From Capnocytophaga periodontitidis (GTDB lineage: Bacteria; Bacteroidota; Bacteroidia; Flavobacteriales; Flavobacteriaceae): DNA of 64,000 nucleotides. The position numbers and the translations under genes were made by a program. Positions 41,158-50,094 of the stretch are shown one piece after another. Location of the stretch: positions 124,001 through 188,000 of the forward strand of contig NZ_JAEFDB010000004.1 of assembly GCF_016126015.1 (NCBI RefSeq), written 5' to 3'. The notes under the pieces are model-generated. The model was not told the DNA's origin, did not search any database, and saw only the letters and a list, made by a program, of their open reading frames with translations. Every line of letters starts with the position of its first letter. Position 1 is the stretch's first letter.

Positions 41158-41637
41158 ATGAAAAAACTCCTTTTACTCTTAGCAATCCTATCGCTACAAT
41201 GTAGTAAATCACAGGATAGTGATAACAACACGGGCTTGAGCACTAACAAGATGCTCGCCCTCATCAACCAGCAACGCCAAAAAGGTTGTAACTGTGGCAA
41301 TACCTACTACAAAGCAGTACCACCCCTCAAGTGGAACACCACCCTCGAAAAAGTAGCCAAAGCCCATAGCGACGATATGCGTCGCCGTAATACAATGACT
41401 CACTATGGCAAAAACGGTGAAACCCCTGGTAATCGCCTCAGTAAAGCAGGCTACAAGTGGAGTACTTGGGCTGAGAATGTAGCTATGGGGCAACAAAATG
41501 AAGAAGAAGTGATGAAAAGTTGGCTCAGCAGCCCAGGACATTGCGCTAATATAATGAACCCCAATGTAACCGAAGTAGGTGCAGCTCATAGTGGCGACTA
41601 TTGGACACAACTTTTCGCCGCCCCCTCTAAACCCTGA
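41158..41637 (+). CDS. CAP/SCP-domain lipoprotein
   Basis: 159 residues from ATG 41158 (MKKLLLLLAILSLQC). Lipobox LSLQC (Cys15), followed by SKSQDSDNN. The CAP fold follows: LINQQRQKGCNCG, LKWNTTLEKVAKAHSDDM, MTHYGKNGETPGNRLSKAGY, WAENVAMG, WLSSPGHCANIMNP, all standard PR-1/CAP signatures including the His and Glu cavity residues. Related to bacterial YkwD-like proteins; exact role unknown. Confidence 0.88.
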   Translation: MKKLLLLLAILSLQCSKSQDSDNNTGLSTNKMLALINQQRQKGCNCGNTYYKAVPPLKWNTTLEKVAKAHSDDMRRRNTMTHYGKNGETPGNRLSKAGYKWSTWAENVAMGQQNEEEVMKSWLSSPGHCANIMNPNVTEVGAAHSGDYWTQLFAAPSKP

Positions 41638-41646
41638 CACCTGAAA

Positions 41647-42225
41647 ATGTACTTAGACATTCACTCTCATACTCAGCATTCCACAGCTGATACTTTAGTG
41701 ATTCGTAACCAATACCCTCTTACAGCCAATACTACCGAACCCTTCTCGGTAGGCATACATCCTTGGTATGTAGAGAATTGGAAACTACAATGGGAAGTCT
41801 TGGTACCTTTGGCAAAACATCCCAACTGCTGGGCTATTGGCGAATGTGGGATCGACAAAAACATCACCACTCCCCTACCCCTGCAGCAAGAAATCTTTTT
41901 AAAACACATTTACTTAGCCGAAACCTTAGAGCTTCCGCTCATCATCCATTGTGTAAAAGCCTATTCAGAAGTCCTTCACTTGCGAAAAATCACTAAAACC
42001 AAACAGCTCTGGATACTCCACGGTTTTCGCAAAAATCTAAAAGTCGCCGAAGAATGCATCGCTCATAACATTGCCCTTTCTTTTGGGAAACCCCTCACCT
42101 ATTCACCTCAGCTACAGGAAGTTTATAAAAGTATTTCACCCGAATATCGCTTTTTTGAATCTGATGATGAAGAGATGTCTATTTCAAAATTTACTAATTT
42201 TCTAATTGACAAATTTGCAAATTAG
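41647..42225 (+). CDS. TatD-family metal-dependent hydrolase
   Basis: 192 residues, shorter than the usual 250-270. DIHSHTQHS supplies the HxH metal ligands, GECGID the Glu, IIHC the next His, and FFESDDEE near the C-terminus the final Asp. The missing stretch is mainly between strands 5 and 8 of the barrel. TatD proteins are 3'-5' DNases, though several are general hydrolases. It ends 52 bases before the rpsU ATG and is part of a densely packed plus-strand region. Confidence 0.8.
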   Translation: MYLDIHSHTQHSTADTLVIRNQYPLTANTTEPFSVGIHPWYVENWKLQWEVLVPLAKHPNCWAIGECGIDKNITTPLPLQQEIFLKHIYLAETLELPLIIHCVKAYSEVLHLRKITKTKQLWILHGFRKNLKVAEECIAHNIALSFGKPLTYSPQLQEVYKSISPEYRFFESDDEEMSISKFTNFLIDKFAN

Positions 42226-42237
42226 AAAATTACTTTG

Positions 42238-42245
42238 TACTTTTG
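42238..42245 (+). promoter_or_regulatory. rpsU promoter core
   Basis: TACTTTTG, 33 bases before ATG 42278. Confidence 0.6.
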
Positions 42246-42259
42246 CGCCCTGAAAATTG

Positions 42260-42268
42260 AAAGGAGGT
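42260..42268 (+). promoter_or_regulatory. Unusually strong Shine-Dalgarno of rpsU
   Basis: AAAGGAGGT (then G) is fully complementary to the 3' end of 16S rRNA and lies about ten bases before ATG 42278. Such sequences are nearly absent elsewhere in this window. In Bacteroidota S21 helps hide the anti-SD, and rpsU is known to use an SD for autoregulation. Confidence 0.85.
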
Positions 42269-42277
42269 GTAATCACT

Positions 42278-42472
42278 ATGTTAATAATCCCTTTAAAAGA
42301 CGGAGAAAGCATCGATAAAGCTTTAAAACGTTACAAACGCAAATTCGACCGCACTGGTGTAGTACGTGAACTACGTGAAAGACAACATTTCACCAAACCA
42401 TCTGTACGCAGAAGAACCGAAATCCAAAAAGCTCAATACATTCAACACTTGAAAGACCAAGAAGAAGTATAG
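42278..42472 (+). CDS. rpsU: 30S ribosomal protein S21 (bS21)
   Basis: 64 residues from ATG 42278 (MLIIPLKDGESIDKALKRYK); the seven upstream in-frame codons contain the SD and are not translated. Very basic with the S21 signature KRKFDRTGVVRELRERQHFTKP and the SVRRRTEIQKAQY helix. In Bacteroidota bS21 occludes the anti-SD of 16S rRNA on the 30S platform, making most initiation SD-independent; shortage of bS21 would free the anti-SD and favour this mRNA. Confidence 0.96.
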   Translation: MLIIPLKDGESIDKALKRYKRKFDRTGVVRELRERQHFTKPSVRRRTEIQKAQYIQHLKDQEEV

Positions 42473-42497
42473 CTTTTGTTAAATAACAAAATAATGA

Positions 42498-42540
42498 GGT
42501 AATAGATAGAGTTATCACAACTCTTATCTATTACCTTTTG
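42498..42540 (+). terminator. rpsU terminator
   Basis: GGTAATAGATAGAGTT / AACTCTTATCTATTACC long near-perfect stem followed by TTTTG. Confidence 0.8.
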
Positions 42541-42630
42541 TTTATTTTATACATTAAATATTGATTTTCAATAACTTAAAATAATTTGTTACATTCATCA
42601 CAAAAAACTTACTTCTTTATCTCTCAATGA

Positions 42631-42662
42631 TTTGCATTTTTTTATAAAAAGTACTACCTTTG
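42631..42662 (+). promoter_or_regulatory. Promoter of the BspA-like lipoprotein gene
   Basis: TTTG (42631-42634), 20-base spacer, TACCTTTG (42655-42662); the ATG lies 45 bases further. Confidence 0.7.
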
Positions 42663-42706
42663 TCCCGAAATTGAAATGAAAGTATAATAATACAAAAAAT
42701 TTAGCA

Positions 42707-44137
42707 ATGAAAACTACATTTTTAACATTAATGGCAGCAACGTTAGCTGCAACTGCACTCACTGGTTGCAAAAAAGACAGTGGAGGTGACGACGACAATG
42801 TCATAAGATTTACAGATCCAAATCTAACAGTAGCTGTAGATAAAACAGCTCAAGTAAAACTCTTTGTTCCTTCTGGTTCTGGAGTGACCGATATTAAATC
42901 TAATAATACTCAAGTAGCTATCGCAGGAAGAACAGGTAACTACCTCTTCATAAGTGTAAAAGGAGTAAAAGAAGGAGATACTACAGTAGAAGTTAAGAAT
43001 GGTAATCGCTCTCAAAAAGCTGTACTCAACGTACACGTGTTTAAAGAAAACGTAGAAAATAAAAATGGCTTTAAAGTAGATGCAAGTACTATCTTCCTCA
43101 AAAAGAATGAAGTAACCAATCTTAGAAGTCGTATCAAAGAAGGATCTGGCAACTATACTATGTCAGTAGGAAATACAGCTTTCGCCGATGAGTTAGGCAA
43201 CTTCCAAGTAAGAGGAAAAGGTGAAGGTTTGCACCACGAAATCACTTTTAAAGATGTAGATAAAAATCAAGAAGTTAAAGTACCTGCTTATGTAATTATA
43301 CCTTTCAAAGCAATAAGCGCCCCTACCGAGTTGAGCTTAAATAGTACTTACAATATCAACTTACAAGGAGTTTATACCACTACTACTACTGATGATGGTA
43401 CTACTAATGGCCGTTTTGATAGAGTACAAATGACTACTGATGGCAGTGTAACAGCTGTATTTTCACTTGAAACTGTTTATGATCGAGTAAATCGACCTAT
43501 TGGTAAAGCAGTGTCTGGTATCAAAGTAACCGCTAAAAGCGTAGGTACAGGCAGTGTGAATCTTATCAACGGCGACGGACAAATATTGAAACTTAACTTT
43601 ACTATAAAAGCTTCAGTACCTACTAGCTATTTCATTGTAGATGCCGATGGTGTCCTTACTGTAAAACCAGGAGCTGTATTACCTCCTCACGTTGATATAC
43701 CTGCTGATGCTAAAAAAATAGGAAGAGAAGCTTTTAAAGATAAAGATATTACAAGCGTTGATTTGAAAAATGTAGAAGAAATAGATGAAGACGCTTTTCA
43801 TGGTTGTGTTAACTTAACTACTGTTACAATGACAAGAGTAAAAGTAATAGGTAAAAGTGCTTTTAGAAATACTAAATTAACAGAAATCGACTTACCTGCT
43901 TCTGTAGAAAAAATAGAAAAAGGTGCTTTTGATATAACAAATTTAGTAAAAGTAACTTGTAGAGCCACTACTCCTCCTGCAGTAGGTACTTCTTTCCGTG
44001 CAACTAATGCTGAACGACGTGTGCTTTACGTTCCTGCAGGTAGTATTGATACCTATGCAAGTAGTTGGGGTACAGAAATAGCATCTTACTTCAGAGGTTT
44101 AAGAACTAATGGCTACAAACCTTACCCTATTCAATAA
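42707..44137 (+). CDS. Surface lipoprotein with BspA-type leucine-rich repeats
   Basis: 476 residues. Lipobox LTGC (Cys21), then KKDSGGDDD, close to the CKKDD surface-export signal. Residues 35-320 form Ig-like or beta-sandwich modules; residues 320-435 contain BspA-type LRRs (PADAKKIGREAFKDKDIT, VDLKNVEEIDEDAFHGCVNL, TMTRVKVIGKSAFRNTKL, DLPASVEKIEKGAFDITNL). The end VLYVPAGSIDTYASSWG is the usual BspA tail. BspA proteins mediate adhesion and binding to host or other bacteria. Confidence 0.85.
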   Translation: MKTTFLTLMAATLAATALTGCKKDSGGDDDNVIRFTDPNLTVAVDKTAQVKLFVPSGSGVTDIKSNNTQVAIAGRTGNYLFISVKGVKEGDTTVEVKNGNRSQKAVLNVHVFKENVENKNGFKVDASTIFLKKNEVTNLRSRIKEGSGNYTMSVGNTAFADELGNFQVRGKGEGLHHEITFKDVDKNQEVKVPAYVIIPFKAISAPTELSLNSTYNINLQGVYTTTTTDDGTTNGRFDRVQMTTDGSVTAVFSLETVYDRVNRPIGKAVSGIKVTAKSVGTGSVNLINGDGQILKLNFTIKASVPTSYFIVDADGVLTVKPGAVLPPHVDIPADAKKIGREAFKDKDITSVDLKNVEEIDEDAFHGCVNLTTVTMTRVKVIGKSAFRNTKLTEIDLPASVEKIEKGAFDITNLVKVTCRATTPPAVGTSFRATNAERRVLYVPAGSIDTYASSWGTEIASYFRGLRTNGYKPYPIQ

Positions 44138-44164
44138 AATTTAAAACTAACATACTTCGGAAAA

Positions 44165-44194
44165 CCGTTATAAGTCCCCCTTATAGCGGTTTTT
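44165..44194 (+). terminator. Terminator of the BspA-like gene
   Basis: CCGTTATAAG / CTTATAGCGG, 10 bp with one G-T pair, 5-base loop, then TTTTT. Confidence 0.8.
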
Positions 44195-44215
44195 CTTTGT
44201 ACTATTCACTTTTCA

Positions 44216-44848
44216 ATGGAAGGATATATTTTTGATTTAGACGGCGTACTCGTAGATACCGCCAAGTACCATTACCGCGCGTGGAAAACTATCGCTCAAG
44301 AATTTGGCTTTGAGCTCACTCCTGCACATAACGAGCAACTCAAAGGCATAGGTAGGGAGGTCTCTCTGCACAAAATACTTCAGTGGGCAGGTAAAACACT
44401 GCCTGAAAATGAGTTCCAAGCCTTAGCTCTCCGCAAAAACGAACTCTATTTGCAGTATATCGCCCATATCGATAGCAGTGAACTGCTCGTAGGTGTAGCC
44501 GATTTTCTGCATTCGCTGAAAAACAAAGGTAAGAAGATTGCCTTAGGCTCTGCCAGCAAGAACGCGCGTTTAGTATTAGAGCGCACAGGCATTTTGCCGC
44601 TGTTTGATGCTATTGTTGATGGCACTATGGTAACTCAAGCCAAACCCAACCCCGAAGTCTTCCTCAAAGCTGCTGAACTTTTGCAACTACCTCCTGCCCA
44701 GTGCTGTGTGTTTGAAGATGCCCCTGCAGGCGTACAAGCTGCTAAAGCCGCTGGAATGAGAGTCATAGGGGTAGGAGAGGAGCAAGTACTTTGCGCTGCC
44801 GATGAGGTAATTCCTGATTTTTCGTCATTCGTACTTCATTATTCGTAA
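44216..44848 (+). CDS. pgmB: Beta-phosphoglucomutase (HAD family)
   Basis: 210 residues. FDLDGVLVDTAKYHYRAWK has both catalytic Asp residues and the cap-domain pattern of PgmB; SASKNA (HAD motif II), K in QAKPNPEVF (motif III) and FEDAPAGVQAAKAAGM (motif IV) follow. Interconverts beta-glucose 1-phosphate and 6-phosphate after maltose or trehalose phosphorolysis. No phosphorylase gene is adjacent, which is unusual. A repeat-rich gap separates it from maeB. Confidence 0.88.
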   Translation: MEGYIFDLDGVLVDTAKYHYRAWKTIAQEFGFELTPAHNEQLKGIGREVSLHKILQWAGKTLPENEFQALALRKNELYLQYIAHIDSSELLVGVADFLHSLKNKGKKIALGSASKNARLVLERTGILPLFDAIVDGTMVTQAKPNPEVFLKAAELLQLPPAQCCVFEDAPAGVQAAKAAGMRVIGVGEEQVLCAADEVIPDFSSFVLHYS

Positions 44849-44856
44849 TTATTTTA

Positions 44857-44864
44857 TAATTTTG
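44857..44864 (+). promoter_or_regulatory. maeB promoter core
   Basis: TAATTTTG 73 bases before ATG 44937; TAGGTAACAAGTAATTAGGT and TACCTCTTACTTCTTACCTC strings fill the leader. Confidence 0.45.
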
Positions 44865-44936
44865 CACTTATAAACAATAATAGGTAACAAGTAATTAGGT
44901 AATACCTCTTACTTCTTACCTCTTACCTAAAATCAA

Positions 44937-47201
44937 ATGGATCAAAGAAAAAAAGAAGAAGCATTACATTATCACGAGTTCCCTCAACCTGGGAAAATCG
45001 CTATCGTACCTACTAAAAAACACGCTACACAACACGATCTCGCGTTGGCTTATTCACCTGGGGTAGCCGAACCTTGTTTGGCTATCGCCGACGATAAAAG
45101 CAACGCCTATAAATATACTGCCAAAAGCAATCTGGTAGCCGTAATTTCTAATGGAACTGCGGTTCTTGGCTTAGGCGATATAGGCGCCGATGCCTCTAAA
45201 CCCGTAATGGAAGGTAAAGGTTTGCTCTTCAAAATCTTTGCGGGTATCGATGTGTTTGACATCGAAATAGATGCCACCGATGTAGATAAATTCATAGAAA
45301 CCGTAAAAGCAATTGCACCTACTTTTGGGGGTATTAACCTCGAGGATATCAAAGCTCCTGAAGCTTTTGAAATTGAACGACGCCTAAAAGAAGAATTGGA
45401 TATCCCTGTAATGCACGACGACCAGCACGGTACAGCTATCATTTCGGCGGCTGCCCTCATCAATGCCTTGGAAATCGTAGGTAAGGACATCGCCAAAGCA
45501 CAAATAGTAGTAAATGGTGCAGGTGCTGCTGCTATCTCTTGTACACGCCTCTATGTGGCTTTAGGTGCCGACCCTAAAAATATCGTAATGTGCGATAGCA
45601 AAGGAGTAATTCGCAAAGATTCCCCTAATCTCACCGAACAAAAAGCTGAGTTCGCTACCGACCGCAATCTCCACACCCTCGAAGAAGCCGTAAAAGGCTC
45701 TGATGTGTTCATCGGTCTTTCTAAAGGCGATGTGCTCACCCCAGAGATGTTGCTCTCTATGAACAAGGATGCAATTGTATTTGCAATGGCAAACCCTACC
45801 CCTGAAATCGATTATGATTTGGCTATCAAAACACGTAAAGATATCATTATGGCAACGGGTCGTTCCGACTTCCCTAACCAAGTGAACAACGTACTCGGTT
45901 TCCCTTATATCTTCCGCGGAGCGTTAGATGTTCGAGCTACCAAAATCAATGAAGAAATGAAACTCGCTGCGGTACGCGCTATTGCCGAATTGGCTAAAAA
46001 ACCTGTACCTCAAAAAGTGAGTCTTGTATATGGCGGCGAAAACCTTACTTTCGGTCGCAACTATATCATTCCTAAACCGTTTGACCCTCGCTTGATTTAC
46101 GAAGTACCCCCTGCTATCGCCAAAGCAGCTATGGCATCGGGAGTGGCACAGAAACCTATCACCGATTGGGAAGCCTACAAAGGTGAATTAATGGATAGAA
46201 TAGGCGTAGGAAGCAAAGAAATACGTCTCTTGCAAGACCGTGCCAAACGCGCTCCTAAACGCATCGTTTTCGCTGAAGCCGACCAATTAGAAGTGCTCAA
46301 AGCAGCACAACGCATCTATGAGGACGGCATTGGTATTCCAGTGCTTTTAGGCAATAAAGAACTCATCAAAGCCCTTAAATACGAAATAGGATTTAACGGT
46401 CGTGTAGATGTAATCGACCCTAAGAGCGATGCCGAGCGCGCACGCCGTGAGAAGTTTGTACAACACTATTGGAAATTGCGCGAACGCCGTGGTATCACTT
46501 ATGAAGTAGCTGAACGACTAATGCGTGAACGCAACTATTTTGGTACAATGCTTGTAGAAACTGGTCAAGCCGATGCGATGATTACAGGTTATTCACACGC
46601 TTATCCAAAAGCTATTCGCCCTGTTTTAGAGATTATTAAAAAAGAAGAAGGAGTGCGCCGCATCGCTGCTGCCAGCATTATGTTCAGCAAGCAAGGACCT
46701 ATTTTCCTATCGGATGCGACTATCAATATCAACCCTACTGCCGAAGAGTTAGCTAATATCGCTTTGCTAACGGCAAAAGCAGTAAAATCGTTTGGTTTAG
46801 AGCCTTCAGTAGCGATGTTGTCGTATTCTAACTTTGGATCGGCAGTATCCGAAAGCAGTCTCAAAGTACGTGAGGCGGTAGCTTATTTGCACAAACATCA
46901 CCCTGATTTAGTAGTAGATGGAGAAATTCAAGCCGATTTTGCCCTCAATCCCGATAAGATTGCTAAGAACTATCCGTTCTCAAAACTCAACAATGGCAAA
47001 GGGGCTAATGTGCTCATCTTCCCTAACCTTGAGGCAGCAAACATCAGTTATAAACTCCTCAAAGAAACCCAACACTTAGATACCATAGGCCCTGTAATAT
47101 TAGGTCTTACCAAACCTATTCACGTTACTACACTCGGTTCTACTGTTGATGAAATGGTGAATTTGGCTACGCTTGCTGTAATTCAAGCACAATCTGAGTA
47201 G
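44937..47201 (+). CDS. maeB: NADP-dependent malic enzyme with phosphotransacetylase-like domain
   Basis: 754 residues. Malic enzyme part (1-400): [41 protein letters not shown] and the nucleotide loop [12 protein letters not shown]. It converts malate to pyruvate and CO2. A PTA-like domain follows (about 430-750, [35 protein letters not shown]), which is generally a regulatory module binding acetyl-CoA. The full-length MaeB layout is conserved. Confidence 0.95.
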   Translation: MDQRKKEEALHYHEFPQPGKIAIVPTKKHATQHDLALAYSPGVAEPCLAIADDKSNAYKYTAKSNLVAVISNGTAVLGLGDIGADASKPVMEGKGLLFKIFAGIDVFDIEIDATDVDKFIETVKAIAPTFGGINLEDIKAPEAFEIERRLKEELDIPVMHDDQHGTAIISAAALINALEIVGKDIAKAQIVVNGAGAAAISCTRLYVALGADPKNIVMCDSKGVIRKDSPNLTEQKAEFATDRNLHTLEEAVKGSDVFIGLSKGDVLTPEMLLSMNKDAIVFAMANPTPEIDYDLAIKTRKDIIMATGRSDFPNQVNNVLGFPYIFRGALDVRATKINEEMKLAAVRAIAELAKKPVPQKVSLVYGGENLTFGRNYIIPKPFDPRLIYEVPPAIAKAAMASGVAQKPITDWEAYKGELMDRIGVGSKEIRLLQDRAKRAPKRIVFAEADQLEVLKAAQRIYEDGIGIPVLLGNKELIKALKYEIGFNGRVDVIDPKSDAERARREKFVQHYWKLRERRGITYEVAERLMRERNYFGTMLVETGQADAMITGYSHAYPKAIRPVLEIIKKEEGVRRIAAASIMFSKQGPIFLSDATININPTAEELANIALLTAKAVKSFGLEPSVAMLSYSNFGSAVSESSLKVREAVAYLHKHHPDLVVDGEIQADFALNPDKIAKNYPFSKLNNGKGANVLIFPNLEAANISYKLLKETQHLDTIGPVILGLTKPIHVTTLGSTVDEMVNLATLAVIQAQSE

Positions 47202-47235
47202 TACGAGCTACACAAGCAATAAGATTGTAAATTAT

Positions 47236-47290
47236 ACTTTGCCAAAGTATTTATAGCTTTTATGTTATAGCACTTTGGCAAAGTTTTTAT
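47236..47290 (+). terminator. maeB terminator, CTTTGNCAAAG type
   Basis: ACTTTGCCAAAGT (47236-47248) and ACTTTGGCAAAGT (47272-47284), 13-bp perfect stem with a 23-base loop, followed by TTTTATTT. Confidence 0.75.
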
Positions 47291-47321
47291 TTAGAAAGAT
47301 TGCTAATCAAAAGATAATTTA

Positions 47322-47329
47322 TAATTTTG
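47322..47329 (+). promoter_or_regulatory. Promoter core of the GNAT toxin-antitoxin pair
   Basis: TAATTTTG 30 bases before ATG 47359. Confidence 0.5.
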
Positions 47330-47358
47330 CAACAAATTAACAATGAACAGAAAAGATT

Positions 47359-47541
47359 ATGGCAAGAGAAATAAAACCAACTCCTACATTAAGAGGTGAA
47401 GAAGCTGTAGAATTCTGGAAAAAAATGGCTAATTTTAAACAGAGTTTAGCTGAAAAAGGTATTACTAGAGAGAGTGTTCGAAAAAATGCAATGCTTTTAA
47501 AATCAATATTTAAAGATGATGTAGAGAATGGAAGTAGATAG
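47359..47541 (+). CDS. Probable antitoxin of a GNAT-type module
   Basis: 60 residues (MAREIKPTPTLRGEEA), helical, basic N-terminus followed by AVEFWKKMANFKQSLAEKGI and a C-terminal KSIFKDDVENG. Overlaps the following acetyltransferase gene by 14 bases, the arrangement of TacA-TacT-type modules. No ribbon-helix-helix motif recognised, so it is not the classic DUF1778 antitoxin. Role inferred from order, overlap and partner. Confidence 0.6.
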   Translation: MAREIKPTPTLRGEEAVEFWKKMANFKQSLAEKGITRESVRKNAMLLKSIFKDDVENGSR

Positions 47542-48098
47542 TAATATTTTACAAGGATTAAATTTTCTTCGACTTAAAAAAGGTTATCATATAAAACCTT
47601 TTGATTGTGAGGACAATGATTTAAATGAATTTTTGTTTGAAAAGGCAATTCCTTATAGAAAAGAAATGCTTGCCACTACATTCCTTATAGAAAATAAAGA
47701 ACGTACTTTAGGGTATTATAGCCTTTTAAGTGATAGTTTTCGAGTAGAGGAAACACTTTTTACTTCTAAAAACCAATATAATAAATTCAAAAAAATATTA
47801 CCTCATCCAAAGCGATATTTAAAAAGTATTCCTTCTGTAAAAATAGGACGTTTAGCTATTGATAAAAGTTTTAAAGGGAAAGGATTAGGTAGAATTATAA
47901 TTGATACTATCATAAATTATTGCATAGAATTAAATGAAGACCAAGCTTGTCGTCTTGTTACAGTCGATGCCTATGCACAAGCAGTATCTTTTTATCAAAA
48001 AGATAGGATTTGAATTTCTTTCAAACTTAGATGAAGGTGAAGCAACGCGTTTAATGTTCCTTGATTTAGCAACATTTATAGATGATAATAGAATTTAA
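47528..48098 (+). pseudogene. GNAT acetyltransferase toxin, frameshifted
   Basis: The first frame (47528-48013) encodes 161 residues of a GNAT fold: KKGYHIKPFDCEDNDLNEFL (the usual TacT-like beginning), KIGRLAIDKSFKGKGLGRII with the acetyl-CoA loop, and SFYQK. Then an A5 run at 47997-48001 puts the frame out, and it stops at 48013. The next frame continues IGFEFLSNLDEGEATRLMFL to TAA 48098, the missing end of the domain. Removing one A restores a full protein of about 190 residues. GNAT toxins acetylate aminoacyl-tRNA. Could be a real mutation, phase variation at the A run, or a sequencing error. Confidence 0.7.
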
Positions 48099-48103
48099 TT
48101 ATT

Positions 48104-49333
48104 TTATATTCCCTCCAAAAAAGCGTTTGTAGCACCTTTTTTTTCCGTTATATACTCACGGTTGATATTTCCTACTATCTGGCGTTTTTCAGCCGAATTT
48201 ACAAGGCTATTCATCACCTCAGCAAATGCTTCTCCACTATCAACAGATAGTACACCTCCTAAAGCGACTAATTCTTTCGCTTCATTGAATTTTTCATAGT
48301 TCTTACCAATAATCACTGGAATACCAAAAACAGCTGGTTCTAACACATTGTGTAATCCCGAAGTTCCCATACCTCCACCTACATAAGCTATATCGGCATA
48401 ACTGTATACCTTGGTGAGCATACCGATAGTATCGAGAATGAGTACCTCGTAATCAGAGAGGTTAAGAGTATCTTTCTCACTGAAAAGAGCAACTTTGCGG
48501 TCTAACTTCTGCTTGTTGTCTCTCAGTACAGCTATCTCAGTGGGGTGTATATTGTGAGGGGCAATAATGAATTTCACGTTAGCTTTGCAAGTGTTGAGAT
48601 ACTGCAAATAAACCTCTTCATCGGCAGGCCAAGAGCTACCAAATACCACACACAAAGCATCCCTTTTGAATTGCTCTATAAAATCGAGATGGTTGTCTCT
48701 TTCGGCTATTTCGGCTACACGGTCAAAACGAGTGTCACCACTCACCGTTACATTGGTAAAACCTAAACTGCCGAGCAGGGTTTTAGAAAGGTCGTTCTGT
48801 ACAAAGAAATGCGTAAAACAGTGCAAGGCTTTGCGCATCATTCCGCCGTAAGGCTTAAAGAAGATTTGATCTTTTCTAAAAATACCGGAGAGCAAATAAG
48901 TAGGCACTTGCGCTTTTTTAAGTTCATTGAGGTAGTTCACCCAAAACTCGTATTTCACAAAGATAGCCATTACAGGATTTACGAGTTGTACAAACTTACG
49001 AGCGTTCGAGCGCGTATCGAGAGGAAGATAGACTACTATATCAGCATCGGGGGTGTTTTTGCGCACCTCATAACCTGAGGACGAGAAGAAAGTAATGAGT
49101 ATTTTGTAACCTTGTGCTCTAAGGGCTTTGGCTACAGGCAATCCTTGTTCAAACTCACCTAAGGAAGCGGCGTGTAACCACACATAACGCGCATTTTTAT
49201 CTAATTTTTCATTAAGGGTTGTCCATACGGTTTTACGTCCGCTTACAAAGAGACGTATTTTTTTATTGAAGAGGGCAATCAAGGGTAGGATTGCTTTTAT
49301 TATATAAAGAGAAAGAGTATAAAGTATTTTCAT
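48104..49333 (-). CDS. waaA: 3-deoxy-D-manno-octulosonic acid (Kdo) transferase
   Basis: 409 residues. Transfers Kdo to lipid A precursor, an essential step of LPS assembly. N-terminal membrane anchor (LYIIKAILPLIALF), HAASLGEFEQG with the catalytic Glu (about 63), VKYEFWVNYL, GDTRFDRV, and the donor-binding GGMGTSGLHNVLEPAVFGIP near the C-terminus. GT30 family pattern complete. Its ATG overlaps the PIN toxin stop by four bases, an unexpected operon partner. Confidence 0.93.
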   Translation of the reverse strand: MKILYTLSLYIIKAILPLIALFNKKIRLFVSGRKTVWTTLNEKLDKNARYVWLHAASLGEFEQGLPVAKALRAQGYKILITFFSSSGYEVRKNTPDADIVVYLPLDTRSNARKFVQLVNPVMAIFVKYEFWVNYLNELKKAQVPTYLLSGIFRKDQIFFKPYGGMMRKALHCFTHFFVQNDLSKTLLGSLGFTNVTVSGDTRFDRVAEIAERDNHLDFIEQFKRDALCVVFGSSWPADEEVYLQYLNTCKANVKFIIAPHNIHPTEIAVLRDNKQKLDRKVALFSEKDTLNLSDYEVLILDTIGMLTKVYSYADIAYVGGGMGTSGLHNVLEPAVFGIPVIIGKNYEKFNEAKELVALGGVLSVDSGEAFAEVMNSLVNSAEKRQIVGNINREYITEKKGATNAFLEGI

Positions 49334-49779
49334 TTACTTTTTTTATAAATATGAGCTCCTAATTCTTCAGTAGTTATAAAAATATGGTTATATCCCTTTT
49401 CTGTTAGTCCATCAATAAGTTTTTGATCACGAGACCAAATTCTATGTTTGTATTGAAAGTGCATTGCTACAAAGGGATAATCATTTTCATCAACATCTTT
49501 TACAATAGAAATAGCTTTTTGTATATTTCTCTTACTTAATGTACTTAAAGGAATAATAGTTACTTTTTTTAAAAGAATTTTTAAATCAGCTAATAATTGT
49601 CTTTTGGTTTTTGTATTTTTGATGCGCTTACGTATATCTTCTAAGTGTTCTTTTACTTCTTCTATAATATAGTCAGGGGCTAAAAATTGCATATTTTTAT
49701 CCTTTAATATAGTTGCTATGTTACCATTAGGGGTAATTAATGAACTATAGAAAATATTACTATCAGCAATAACTATCAT
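49330..49779 (-). CDS. PIN-domain ribonuclease toxin
   Basis: 149 residues (MIVIADSNIFYSSLITP). Acidic residues of the PIN site: D6 in IADSN, Glu in PDYIIEEVKEHLE, DVDENDYPFVAMHF (about 104-117), and WSRDQKLIDG. Closely related to the truncated gene at the window start. Two bases separate it from the antitoxin gene upstream, and it overlaps waaA downstream. Confidence 0.85.
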   Translation of the reverse strand: MIVIADSNIFYSSLITPNGNIATILKDKNMQFLAPDYIIEEVKEHLEDIRKRIKNTKTKRQLLADLKILLKKVTIIPLSTLSKRNIQKAISIVKDVDENDYPFVAMHFQYKHRIWSRDQKLIDGLTEKGYNHIFITTEELGAHIYKKSK

Positions 49780-49781
49780 AA

Positions 49782-50024
49782 TTATTTTTGGGAAGGTAGG
49801 GTAATGTTTTTTTCTTTTGCTAAGCGCAATGCTACTTTTTTATTAGTTTTTTTAGATAATTCCATTATAAAATCATAATGTTCTTGATCATCATCAATAA
49901 TTTGAGATGAATCAAATTCTATTTTTTCAGGCTGATCAAAATCTATAAAATCAAGTTTTTTAGTATATTTTATAGAAGTTAACACAGGTGAATTATTCTC
50001 TTTAACTGTTAAATTTAGTTCCAT
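49782..50024 (-). CDS. Probable antitoxin of the second PIN module
   Basis: 80 residues (MELNLTVKENNSPVLTSI). C-terminus YDFIMELSKKTNKKVALRLA matches the tail of the antitoxin at 384-665, while the first half is unrelated to it. The gene ends two bases before the PIN start. Promoter core TATATTTG at 50045-50052. Confidence 0.65.
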   Translation of the reverse strand: MELNLTVKENNSPVLTSIKYTKKLDFIDFDQPEKIEFDSSQIIDDDQEHYDFIMELSKKTNKKVALRLAKEKNITLPSQK

Positions 50025-50044
50025 AATGTTTCATTTTTAGATTG

Positions 50045-50052
50045 CAAATATA
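50045..50052 (-). promoter_or_regulatory. Promoter core of the antitoxin-PIN-waaA unit
   Basis: TATATTTG on minus, 21 bases before ATG 50024. No separate promoter core for waaA was found. Confidence 0.55.
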
Positions 50053-50094
50053 TAACAAAAATAACTACTTTATTTTGTGGATTCAGTTTTTATT

